From JAKANT01 sp035502095 (GTDB lineage: Bacteria; Pseudomonadota; Gammaproteobacteria; Burkholderiales; Burkholderiaceae_F), in assembly GCA_035502095.1 (NCBI GenBank), contig DATJUX010000051.1, forward strand, positions 54,308 to 118,307: DNA of 64,000 bases. The letters run 5' to 3'. Positions 52,356-60,019 of this stretch are shown here, in pieces; the first letter of the stretch is position 1; each line of letters starts with the position of its first letter. Made by a program: the position numbers and the translations under genes. The notes under the pieces were generated by a model. The model searched no databases, was not told the DNA's origin, and saw only the letters and a program-made list of their open reading frames with translations.

Positions 52356-54464
52356 CTAGTGGGCCAGCGTGTGCAGGGTGTCGCCCTCGAGGCTCGGGTA
52401 GCGCACGTGTTCGACGAAGTCCTGGGTGCGCTGGCTGGGCGACGGCGTCAGAAGGCTGACGACGATCAGCACCGCGATACCCACCGGGACGCCGAACACG
52501 CCCGCGGAGATCGGCTGGATGTCGAACCAGATGCAGTCGCTCACCGGCCGCGTGATCCCGAACACCGAGCGCAGCCACGGCTGGGTCGTCGCCATGTAGT
52601 AGAAGCACGTGCCGAGGCCGGCGATCATCCCGGCCACCGCACCCCACGAGTTGGCGCGCTTCCAGAACACGCCGCCCACCAGCGCCGGGAAGAACGCCGC
52701 CGCGCCGAACGAGAACGCCGCGGAAACGAGGAACAGGATGTCGGCCGGCTTCTGTGCCGCAACCGTTGCCGCCGCGAGCGCGACGAACAGCAGCAGGAAC
52801 TTCGAGATCACGATGCGCTTCTGCGTGCTCGCGTTGGGGTTGAGCATCTTGTAGTAGAGATCGTGCGACAGCGCGTTGGCGATCGTCAGCAGCAGGCCGT
52901 CGGCGGTGGAGAGGGCGGCGGCGAGGCCGCCCGCCGCCACCAGACCCGATACGACGTAAGGCAGCCCGGCGATCTCGGGCGTCGCAAGCACGACGATGTC
53001 CTGGCCGATGCGGATCTCGGCGAGCTGCACGATGCCGTCCTTGTTGACGTCGACGATGCTGAGCAGGTTAGGATCGACATTCGACCAGCCGAGCACCCAT
53101 AACGGCAGGTCGGAGAACTTCGTCCCGACGATCAGCGTGTAGATGTCGTACTTGACCAGCACCGCAAGCGCCGGCGCGGTGAAGTACAGCAGGAAGATGA
53201 AGAGCAGGGACCAGAACACCGACTGGCGTGCCTGGTGCACCGACGGCGTGGTGTAGTAGCGCATCAGGATGTGCGGCAACGCGGCGGTGCCGAGCATGAG
53301 GCAGAAGATGAGCGCGAGGAAATTGATGCGCTTGACGTTACGTTCCGCCTCCGCCTTGGCCGGATCGGGGTTGCCGCTGTAGAACGGTTCGCCGTGCGGC
53401 ATCGGCGGTGCGGTGCGTGCCATGTTGGCCGCCACCACGCCCTGCCAGATCCGGCGCGCCTCCTCGGGCGACTTCGGGTATTCGTTGACCGCCTTCTGCG
53501 CCGCAATGATCTGCGCGACCGGAGCATTGGCTTCCTTGAGCTCGTCCAGTTTCGTCCGGACTGCCACGCGGCCGTCGTCCCACGATCTGGGCAAGGCGTC
53601 GATGCGCGCCTTGGCCGCGTCGGCATTGGCCTTGAAGATGGCGCGTACCTCGAGTTCCTTCGGATCGGTAGCCAGCTGCTTCTCGCGCTCGGTGAGCTTC
53701 TGCAGCACGCCGCCGTAGACGAGCTGCGGCACCGGAAAGCCCGTGAGCTTCACCGAGATCCAGATCACCGGGATCAGGTACGCGATGATCAGGATGATGT
53801 ACTGCGCCACCTGGGTCCACGTGACCGCGCGCATGCCGCCGAGGAACGAACAGACGAGGATGCCCCCGAGCCCCAGGAAGACGCCGACCTCGAATTCCAC
53901 GCCGGTGAAGCGCGACGTGATGATGCCGACACCGTAGATCTGCGCGACGACGTAGGTGAACGAGCAGAGGATCGCGGCAAGGATGCCGATGAACCGGGCG
54001 GCGTGGCCACCGTAGCGCGCACCGAGAAAGTCCGGAATCGTGAACTGGCCGAACTTGCGCAGGTAAGGCGCGATCAGGAACGCCACCAGGCAATAACCGC
54101 CCGTCCACCCCATGATGAAAGCGAGCCCGTCGAAGCCTTGCAGGTACAAGCCGCCGGCCATGCCGATGAACGACGCCGCCGACATCCAGTCGGCGCCGGT
54201 CGCCATGCCGTTGAAGAACGCCGGCACGCGGCGCCCGGCGACGTAGTACTCGGCCACGTCGGCGGTGCGGCTCATGATCCCGATGCCGGCGTACAACGCG
54301 ATCGTCGCGAACAGGAACACATACCCGATCCATTCGCGCCGCAGGCCCATTTTTTCGAGCAGCGCGAGCACCACCAGGAATGCGATGAAACCGCCCGTGT
54401 ACCAGGAGTAGTACTTCTTCAGCTGGTTGAAGAAGATCCGGCCCGAACCGACCTGGGCGCTCAT
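52356..54464 (-). CDS. Sodium:solute symporter, probable acetate permease (ActP/VC_2705-like)
   Basis: A 702-residue inner-membrane symporter with about 13 membrane segments. FFNGMATGADWMSAASFIGMAG, GFDGLAFIMGWTGGYCLVAFLIAPYLRKFG and GGLAAALSTADGLLLTIANALSHD are typical of the ActP-like branch of the sodium:solute symporter family. A hydrophilic helical insert of about 120 residues (roughly 250-385) makes it longer than E. coli ActP (549). Its start overlaps the stop of the DUF4212 gene (ATGA), the standard arrangement for this subgroup. Acetyl-CoA synthetase is encoded upstream in the same direction, supporting acetate or another short carboxylate as substrate (inference). Confidence 0.88.
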   Translation of the reverse strand: MSAQVGSGRIFFNQLKKYYSWYTGGFIAFLVVLALLEKMGLRREWIGYVFLFATIALYAGIGIMSRTADVAEYYVAGRRVPAFFNGMATGADWMSAASFIGMAGGLYLQGFDGLAFIMGWTGGYCLVAFLIAPYLRKFGQFTIPDFLGARYGGHAARFIGILAAILCSFTYVVAQIYGVGIITSRFTGVEFEVGVFLGLGGILVCSFLGGMRAVTWTQVAQYIILIIAYLIPVIWISVKLTGFPVPQLVYGGVLQKLTEREKQLATDPKELEVRAIFKANADAAKARIDALPRSWDDGRVAVRTKLDELKEANAPVAQIIAAQKAVNEYPKSPEEARRIWQGVVAANMARTAPPMPHGEPFYSGNPDPAKAEAERNVKRINFLALIFCLMLGTAALPHILMRYYTTPSVHQARQSVFWSLLFIFLLYFTAPALAVLVKYDIYTLIVGTKFSDLPLWVLGWSNVDPNLLSIVDVNKDGIVQLAEIRIGQDIVVLATPEIAGLPYVVSGLVAAGGLAAALSTADGLLLTIANALSHDLYYKMLNPNASTQKRIVISKFLLLFVALAAATVAAQKPADILFLVSAAFSFGAAAFFPALVGGVFWKRANSWGAVAGMIAGLGTCFYYMATTQPWLRSVFGITRPVSDCIWFDIQPISAGVFGVPVGIAVLIVVSLLTPSPSQRTQDFVEHVRYPSLEGDTLHTLAH

Positions 54465-54724
54465 GCGTCCTCTCCTTCCTCGACGCCGTATTCCTGGTCG
54501 AGCTGGTGCATGCGCCGCGCGTAATACCAGATCAGCACGATGTAGACGATCAGCGAGCCCTGCGCGGCCATGTAGAACGAGAACGGCCAGCCCAGGAAAT
54601 TGAACGTGAGCTCGCGCGCGTAATAGCCCAGCACGAAGGTCGCCGCGAACCAGACCGCCAGCAGCGACAACGTCAGGCTCAGGTTCCGGTTCCAGTATTC
54701 CCGGTGCTTGTCGGTCAATTGCAT
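54461..54724 (-). CDS. DUF4212 small subunit of the sodium:solute symporter
   Basis: An 87-residue membrane protein with two hydrophobic segments (about 17-37 and 47-67). KHREYWNRNLSLTLSLLAVWF and FPFSFYMAAQGSLIVYIVLIWYYARRM-type sequence match DUF4212 proteins, which accompany ActP-like symporters. The ATG at 54724 fits the conserved N-terminus MQLTDKHREYW; an upstream in-frame start is less likely. It overlaps the symporter gene by four bases. Thought to be an accessory subunit; precise role unknown. Confidence 0.88.
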   Translation of the reverse strand: MQLTDKHREYWNRNLSLTLSLLAVWFAATFVLGYYARELTFNFLGWPFSFYMAAQGSLIVYIVLIWYYARRMHQLDQEYGVEEGEDA

Positions 54725-54737
54725 AACCTGCTCCCAG

Positions 54738-55319
54738 TCACCCCTCGCCCGGCGTGTGCGCCCTTGCGAGGTCACGCTCGAGGGTCGCCGCGTAGCGCGG
54801 CTCGAAGCGGCGCAGGTTCGCTTGGATGCGCCACGCCTCGCCGCTCCGGCCGAGATGGTGCTGCGCCATCGCGAGCTGGTACCAGCCGTACGGCGAGAAC
54901 GGCTGCAACTCGGTGTTGCGCTCGAGCGCTGCGACCGCTTCGCCGACGCGCTGTTGCCGGATCAGTACCAGCCCAAGGCCGTACCACGCGCGGTCGAGGT
55001 TCGGATCGAGGTCGAGCGCGATGCGAAAGCTGCGTTCCGCCTCGGCGTTCGACTCGCATTGGTCGTGGATGTAGCCGAGATTGAACCAGGCGGCGGCGTT
55101 GCGCGCGTTGACCGCAACCAGCGCCTCGAAGGCGCGGATGGCCTCGAGCGGCTGGCCCAGTTCCATGCGCAGGTTTCCGACCGTGCTCAGCGCCAGTTCG
55201 TCGCGCGGAAACGCGGCCAGGATTCGCTCGTAGATCTCGACCGCGCGACGCTTGCGTCCGAGCACGACCGCGATCGAAGCCGTCGCCTCGAGCCACCATT
55301 TCCACGCCGGCGCACGCAC
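54738..55319 (-). CDS. Tetratricopeptide repeat protein
   Basis: About 193 residues, almost entirely TPR: repeats at roughly 22-55, 56-89, 90-123 and 124-157, with the pattern W/L-G-Y-A-F-A-P (for example AAWFNLGYIHDQCESNAEAERSFRIALDLDP). The start is unclear; I used the GTG at 55319, because the longer frame begins inside the neighbouring gene. No signal peptide. TPRs mediate protein contacts, so this is likely a scaffold. It lies between the YggT-like gene and the DUF4212 gene with gaps of 7 and 13 bases, so they are probably co-transcribed. Confidence 0.75.
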   Translation of the reverse strand: MRAPAWKWWLEATASIAVVLGRKRRAVEIYERILAAFPRDELALSTVGNLRMELGQPLEAIRAFEALVAVNARNAAAWFNLGYIHDQCESNAEAERSFRIALDLDPNLDRAWYGLGLVLIRQQRVGEAVAALERNTELQPFSPYGWYQLAMAQHHLGRSGEAWRIQANLRRFEPRYAATLERDLARAHTPGEG

Positions 55320-55326
55320 CGGACGC

Positions 55327-55644
55327 CTACTGCACCTGATGCAGGCGCGCACAACTCGCCTGCGCCGGCTCGACGGCGCAGGAGTGGGCGATGCCGAAGA
55401 CAGTCGCGATCCACGCGAACACGAGGATCAGGAAAGCCGCCAGCGGTATGTGCCGGTCGAGCACGACCTTCGGGGTCAGCAGCCGGACGAGGCGGGTCAT
55501 CGGGCTTGCGATCAACTGGAACAAGCGGTAGATCGGATTCTCGTTGCGCCGGCCCCAGGCGAAGATGCCGACCAGGAACTGCGCAAGCAGCGCCAGGCCG
55601 GCGATCTCGATCAGGGCCTTCGCGACGATCAGAACAAACGCCAT
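55327..55644 (-). CDS. YggT-like small membrane protein
   Basis: A 105-residue protein with two or three membrane segments (about 3-23 and 66-88). The central segment NPIYRLFQLIASPMTRLVRLLTPK resembles YggT-family proteins, which have two such modules; only one appears here. The ATG at 55644 gives the membrane helix directly (MAFVLIVAKALIEIAG). It sits between acs and the TPR gene. Function unknown; YggT proteins are associated with membrane biogenesis or cell division in other bacteria. Confidence 0.65.
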   Translation of the reverse strand: MAFVLIVAKALIEIAGLALLAQFLVGIFAWGRRNENPIYRLFQLIASPMTRLVRLLTPKVVLDRHIPLAAFLILVFAWIATVFGIAHSCAVEPAQASCARLHQVQ

Positions 55645-55774
55645 CGGGAGAGAACTCTCCTGCTCGCGCCGCGGTCCGTACGGACGGCTGCGGCGCCACC
55701 TCTCTGCCATATGCCGGCTGCGCCGGCCCCGCTCCTTTCCTGGTCGTTCGCGCTCCGGAGTCGCAGGCCGCGAT

Positions 55775-55816
55775 CTACTGCACGACCTTTAGCGGGTCCA
55801 GGATCGCGGGATTCTG
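55775..55816 (-). pseudogene. Partial duplicate of the acs 3' end
   Basis: The 42 bases from CTACTGCACGACC match 55887-55928 at about 38 of 42 positions and encode NPAILDPLKVVQ-stop in the same frame and orientation as the acs C-terminus (NPAILDQLKVVQ-stop). It lies about 70 bases downstream of the real acs stop. It is probably the relic of a tandem duplication or recombination at the gene end. No more of acs is present. Confidence 0.6.
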
Positions 55817-55886
55817 TCTCCGGCCGCTCGCTCTCGCTCGCTTGATGTTCGCTGCGCTCACGTCAGCCTCGACGAAATCGCGCGGC

Positions 55887-57869
55887 CTACTGCACCACCT
55901 TGAGCTGGTCCAGGATCGCGGGATTTTCCAGGGTCGAGACGTCCTGCGTGATGTTCTCGCCCTTCGCGATCGAGCGCAGCAGCCTGCGCATGATCTTCCC
56001 CGAGCGCGTTTTCGGCAGGTTGTCGCCGAAGCGGATGTCCTTCGGTTTTGCGATCGGCCCGATCTCCTTGCCGACCCAGTCGCGCAATTCCTTGGCGATC
56101 TTCTGCGCGGCGTCTCCGGTCGGCCGCGCCTGCTTGAGCACGACGAAGGCGCAGACCGCTTCGCCCGTCATGTCGTCCGGGCGGCCCACGACGGCGGCTT
56201 CCGCGACCAGCGGATTGGCCACCAGCGCCGACTCGATCTCCATCGTTCCCATGCGGTGGCCCGAGACGTTGAGCACGTCGTCGATGCGACCCACGATCGT
56301 GAAATAGCCGGTCTGCTTGTCGCGGATCGAACCGTCGCCGGCGAGGTAAAGCTTGCCGCCGAGTTCCTCCGGGTAGTAGCTCTTCTTGAACCGCTCGGGG
56401 TCGCCCCAGATCGTGCGGATCATCGCGGGCCACGGCCGCTTGACGACGAGCAGGCCGCCCTGCCCGTTTGGCACGTCATGCCCCGCCTCGTCGACGATCG
56501 CAGCGAATATTCCGGGCAGCGGCAGCGTGCACGAACCGGGAACCAGCGGGGTCGCACCCGGCAGCGGCGAGATCATGTGGCCGCCGGTCTCGGTCTGCCA
56601 GAACGTATCGACGATCGGGCAGCGCGAACCGCCGACGTTCTTGTAGTACCACATCCATGCTTCCGGGTTGATCGGCTCGCCCACCGAACCGAGGATCCGC
56701 AGCGCGGAGAGATCGAACTTCGTGGGATGCGTCGCCGGGTTGCTTTCGTTGGCCTTGATCAGCGAGCGGATCGCCGTCGGCGCCGTGTAGAACACGCTCA
56801 CCTTGTGGTCCTGGCACATCTTCCAGAAGCGGCCGGCGTCCGGATAGGTCGGCACGCCTTCGAAGATGATCTCGGTGGCCCCGGCCGCGAGCGGTCCATA
56901 CGCGACGTAAGTGTGGCCCGTCACCCATCCCACGTCGGCCGTGCACCAGAACACGTCCGTGGGCTTGATGTCGAACACCCACTTCATCGTCAGGATGCCC
57001 CACAGCAGGTACCCGCCCGTGGCGTGCTGGACGCCCTTCGGCTTGCCGGTCGATCCGGACGTGTAGAGCACGAACAGCGGATGCTCGGCGTTCACCGGGA
57101 CCGGGTCGCAGCTCGCGGGCTGGTCCCTGGTCAACTCGTCCATGTAGGCGTCGCGACCTTCGACCCAGGGAATCTTGCCGCCCGTGCGGCGGTACACGAT
57201 CACCTTGCGCACTGCCTCGCAGCCGCCGAGCGCGAACGCGTCGTCGACCGCGGGCTTCAGCGCGATCGCCTTGCCGCCGCGCATCTGCTCGTCGGCGGCG
57301 ATGACGAGCGTCGCGCCGACGTCGACGATGCGCTCCTGCAGGCTCTTGGCCGAAAACCCGCCGAACACGACCGAGTGCGTGACCCCGAGGCGGGCGCAAG
57401 CCTGCATCGCGATCACCGCCTCGATCGACATCGGCATGTAGACGATCGCACGGTCGCCCTTCTTGTAGCCGAGCGCCTTGATGGCGTTGGCGAACTTGCA
57501 GACTTTGGCGTGCAACTCGCGGTAGGTGATGCGCGTCACTTCGCCGCCGTCGGCCTCGAAGATGATCGCCGTCCTGTCGGCGTTGCCGTTCGTGAGGTTG
57601 CGATCGAGGCAGTTGAAGGATGCGTTCAGCTCGCCGTCGTCGAACCACTTGTAGAAGGGCGCATTCGATTCGTCGAGCACCCGCGTGAACGGCTTGCTCC
57701 ACAGCACGTTCTCCTTCGCAAGCCGGTCCCAGAAGCCGTTGAAATCGCGTTCCGCCTCCGCGCACAGTGCGCGGTACGCGTCCATCCCCGAAATCGCCGC
57801 GTTCTTCACCATCTCCGCGCCGGGAGCGAACGTGCGGTTTTCACGCAGCACGGACTCGATATTCCCCAT
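55887..57869 (-). CDS. acs: Acetyl-coenzyme A synthetase
   Basis: A 660-residue AMP-forming ligase that makes acetyl-CoA from acetate, ATP and CoA. ATG 57869 gives MGNIESVLRENRTFAP, typical for Acs. Motifs: YTSGSTGKPKGV (ATP loop), DTFWQTETGG, YFTIVGRIDDVLNVSGHRMGT-type hinge region, and PKTRSGKIMRR with the Lys that is regulated by acetylation. Length matches E. coli Acs (652). Together with the symporter and DUF4212 protein it forms an acetate uptake/activation group. A duplicated 3' fragment lies just downstream. Confidence 0.95.
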   Translation of the reverse strand: MGNIESVLRENRTFAPGAEMVKNAAISGMDAYRALCAEAERDFNGFWDRLAKENVLWSKPFTRVLDESNAPFYKWFDDGELNASFNCLDRNLTNGNADRTAIIFEADGGEVTRITYRELHAKVCKFANAIKALGYKKGDRAIVYMPMSIEAVIAMQACARLGVTHSVVFGGFSAKSLQERIVDVGATLVIAADEQMRGGKAIALKPAVDDAFALGGCEAVRKVIVYRRTGGKIPWVEGRDAYMDELTRDQPASCDPVPVNAEHPLFVLYTSGSTGKPKGVQHATGGYLLWGILTMKWVFDIKPTDVFWCTADVGWVTGHTYVAYGPLAAGATEIIFEGVPTYPDAGRFWKMCQDHKVSVFYTAPTAIRSLIKANESNPATHPTKFDLSALRILGSVGEPINPEAWMWYYKNVGGSRCPIVDTFWQTETGGHMISPLPGATPLVPGSCTLPLPGIFAAIVDEAGHDVPNGQGGLLVVKRPWPAMIRTIWGDPERFKKSYYPEELGGKLYLAGDGSIRDKQTGYFTIVGRIDDVLNVSGHRMGTMEIESALVANPLVAEAAVVGRPDDMTGEAVCAFVVLKQARPTGDAAQKIAKELRDWVGKEIGPIAKPKDIRFGDNLPKTRSGKIMRRLLRSIAKGENITQDVSTLENPAILDQLKVVQ

Positions 57870-57981
57870 GACCCAACCCCTCGGTTTCGACCTTCCTGCG
57901 AAGGCGATTAGACAGTAGGAAGCGGCGCTTACGGAGCCGTCAATACGCGCTCGCCATGACATTTGCGACGCACCATCACCC

Positions 57982-58013
57982 TATGCGTGCGTGTATACGT
58001 GTGCGCGTATACG
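57982..58013. other. 32-base alternating pyrimidine-purine tract with two GTATAC cores
   Basis: Every step from T57982 to G58013 alternates pyrimidine and purine, mostly TG, CG and TA, containing GTATAC at 57993-57998 and again at 58007-58012 (14 bases apart). Such tracts can adopt Z-DNA when supercoiled. It lies about 115 bases upstream of acs. In 57870-58132 I see no gene; the tract may be part of acs control. Confidence 0.5.
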
Positions 58014-58132
58014 GGCGCGCATCGATGTGATGGCATCGCGAAACTGCAGGTGTGGATTGTGCCCGTACTCGCGGCTCGTCCGAGCCCCGCGATCGGTCTA
58101 TCCACTTGCGGTGGGACAAGGAACCCGCGGTT

Positions 58133-58948
58133 TCAGTGCGGCCCGCGCAGGAGGCGGCGGTAGCTCGCAAGGTGGCGGATCGCCTCCTGCGCATGCCCCT
58201 GCGCCTCGTGCAGGCGGGCGAGGTTGTAGTGCGCATCGGCGAACGTTGGGTCGAGCGCGATCGCTGCTTCGTACGCGTGCACGGCGTCGCCGTTGCGGCG
58301 CAGGTCTTCCAGTACCGTGCCCAGGTTGAAGTGCAGCAGCGGCTCCTGCGGCAGGACCGCGATCGCCTCGCGATAGATCCGCTCGGCGGGCAGCGGCTTT
58401 CCTGCGGCCTGCAGCATGCAGCCGAGGTTGACGTAGGCAGCCATTAAGTCCGGCTGGCGCTCGATCGCGGTGCGATACGCGGCCTCCGCGCCTTCGGGGT
58501 CGACCGCCTCGAGCTCGCCGGCCCGCAGGAACCAGTGCCCGGCCGTGTCGTCGCCCGGCGCGACGGGTTGTGGCAGCGATTCGATTTCGCTCGCCGGCGC
58601 CGCGTCGAGGTCGAGCAGATACTGGCCCGAGTCGGCCTGCCACTGTGTCGCGCCCTGTTGCACGACCACGCGCGCGCCGACGGCGGAGATACGCACGCCC
58701 GACAGGGGCACCGACTCCGGCAGTTCCGCGCGCAGGCGCGCGAGCGCCTGCTTGATCCGCCGCGGCGGCACCTTGACGGTCGCGAGTCCGTGCGCGGTCC
58801 TGAGCAGGATCAGGTCCTGGAAGGAAAAGCGCATCTCGTTGCGCTCGCCGCGCGACGGCGCAACGAACCCCGCGTCGACGAAACCCTGCACCACCGGCCG
58901 CGACAGGCCCAGCAGCCGCTCGACATCGCGGAACGTGTAGGAACTCAT
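58133..58948 (-). CDS. MerR-like HTH domain fused to TPR repeats
   Basis: A 271-residue protein. The N-terminal region (about 1-75, YTFRDVERLLGLSRPVVQGFVDAGFVAPSRG) is a MerR-type winged helix; FSFQDLILLRTAHGLATVKVPPRRI follows it. Residues about 170-265 hold three TPR repeats (for example ALDPTFADAHYNLARLHEAQGH). No effector-binding Cys or metal site is visible. Start ATG 58948 gives the correct HTH N-terminus. It lies between Ku and acs on the same strand. A regulator whose partner binds through the TPRs is the natural reading; targets unknown. Confidence 0.8.
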   Translation of the reverse strand: MSSYTFRDVERLLGLSRPVVQGFVDAGFVAPSRGERNEMRFSFQDLILLRTAHGLATVKVPPRRIKQALARLRAELPESVPLSGVRISAVGARVVVQQGATQWQADSGQYLLDLDAAPASEIESLPQPVAPGDDTAGHWFLRAGELEAVDPEGAEAAYRTAIERQPDLMAAYVNLGCMLQAAGKPLPAERIYREAIAVLPQEPLLHFNLGTVLEDLRRNGDAVHAYEAAIALDPTFADAHYNLARLHEAQGHAQEAIRHLASYRRLLRGPH

Positions 58949-59094
58949 GCGTGCACGGCGGGGAGCGACGTCGATCGTCCACTGCGGGGTCGCGACGGCG
59001 GCACAGCGTCGTGCGGGACGTACGACCCGATGGAGGAGTTCGCCTTGCAGATCAGTCACCCGTCAACCGATCGACCTCGCCACCGCGCGAACGA

Positions 59095-59991
59095 TCAGCC
59101 CGTCTTCCTCACTTTTGCCTTGGGTGCAGCGGCCGGCTCGGCCGCCACGCGCTTGGGCGGCTTGCGCTCCGCCTTCGCCGGCGCCGCCTTGGCCGGCTCT
59201 TCCGCCGGCGCCGCGGCGCCCTTGCCCAGGCTTGCGCGCAGCGCTTCCATCAGGTCGATCACCTGGGCACCGCTGCTCTCGGGCTCGGCGCTGACCGTCA
59301 CCTCCTTGCCCTCGACCTTCTCCTGCACGGCCGCCTCGATGCGCTTCTTGACCTCGTCGACGTACGCCTTCGGATCGTATTCGTCCGTCGCGCCCTGTTC
59401 GATGAGCTGCTTGGCCAGAGCGAGTTCGGCGGGCTTGACCTCGGCCTTTTCGATCTCGAGGTCGGCGAGCCCGCGCACCTCGTCGGCGTAGAGCAGCTGC
59501 TGCAGCACCAGCCCGTCCTCGGCCGGGCGGATCTGCACCATGTATTGCTTGCCCTTCCACGCCCAGCGAGCCAGCGCGCAGCGGTTCATCTCGCGCATCG
59601 CGCGGCCCAGCAGCGCGTACGGCCGGGCGCCGCCCTTGTCCGGGGCAAGGTAGTACGCCTTGTCGTAATAGATCGGATTGACCGAGGCGAGCGGGATGAA
59701 GGCGACGATCTCGATCGTCTGCGTGCCCTTTTCCTCCAGCGCCTTCAGCTCCTCGGGCGTGAACACGACGTACTGGTCCTTGGCGAACTCGAAGCCCTTG
59801 ACCATCTCGCTGCGCTCGACAATGACGCCTTCCTTGGCGCACAGATACTGCTGCTTCAGCCGCGACCCGCACGTCGAATGCAGCAGGTTGAACGAGACGC
59901 CGGCGGAGGACTGCGTCGCCGAGAAGAGTTTCACCGGCACCGAGACGAGACCGAAGGTGACTGTGAGCGAGGCAATCGCACGTGCAGCCAT
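59095..59991 (-). CDS. ku: Ku protein of bacterial NHEJ
   Basis: A 298-residue Ku-core protein that binds double-strand DNA ends as a homodimer and recruits LigD. It begins MAARAIASLTVTFGLVSVPVKLFSAT, the classic bacterial Ku start, with LCAKEGVIVERSEMVKGFEFAKDQYVVF and a Lys/Ala-rich C-terminal tail (about 255-298) of the type that threads along DNA and stimulates ligation. It is 28 bases downstream of ligD, same strand, a two-gene NHEJ operon. Active during stationary phase or desiccation in other bacteria (family knowledge). Confidence 0.95.
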   Translation of the reverse strand: MAARAIASLTVTFGLVSVPVKLFSATQSSAGVSFNLLHSTCGSRLKQQYLCAKEGVIVERSEMVKGFEFAKDQYVVFTPEELKALEEKGTQTIEIVAFIPLASVNPIYYDKAYYLAPDKGGARPYALLGRAMREMNRCALARWAWKGKQYMVQIRPAEDGLVLQQLLYADEVRGLADLEIEKAEVKPAELALAKQLIEQGATDEYDPKAYVDEVKKRIEAAVQEKVEGKEVTVSAEPESSGAQVIDLMEALRASLGKGAAAPAEEPAKAAPAKAERKPPKRVAAEPAAAPKAKVRKTG

Positions 59992-60019
59992 GATGAGCTC
60001 CTGTGGTGCTTCGACACCC

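Noticed and set aside
54708..57911. 1067-residue plus-strand open frame
   Set aside because: Antisense to acs, the YggT-like and TPR genes; low-complexity Arg-rich product.
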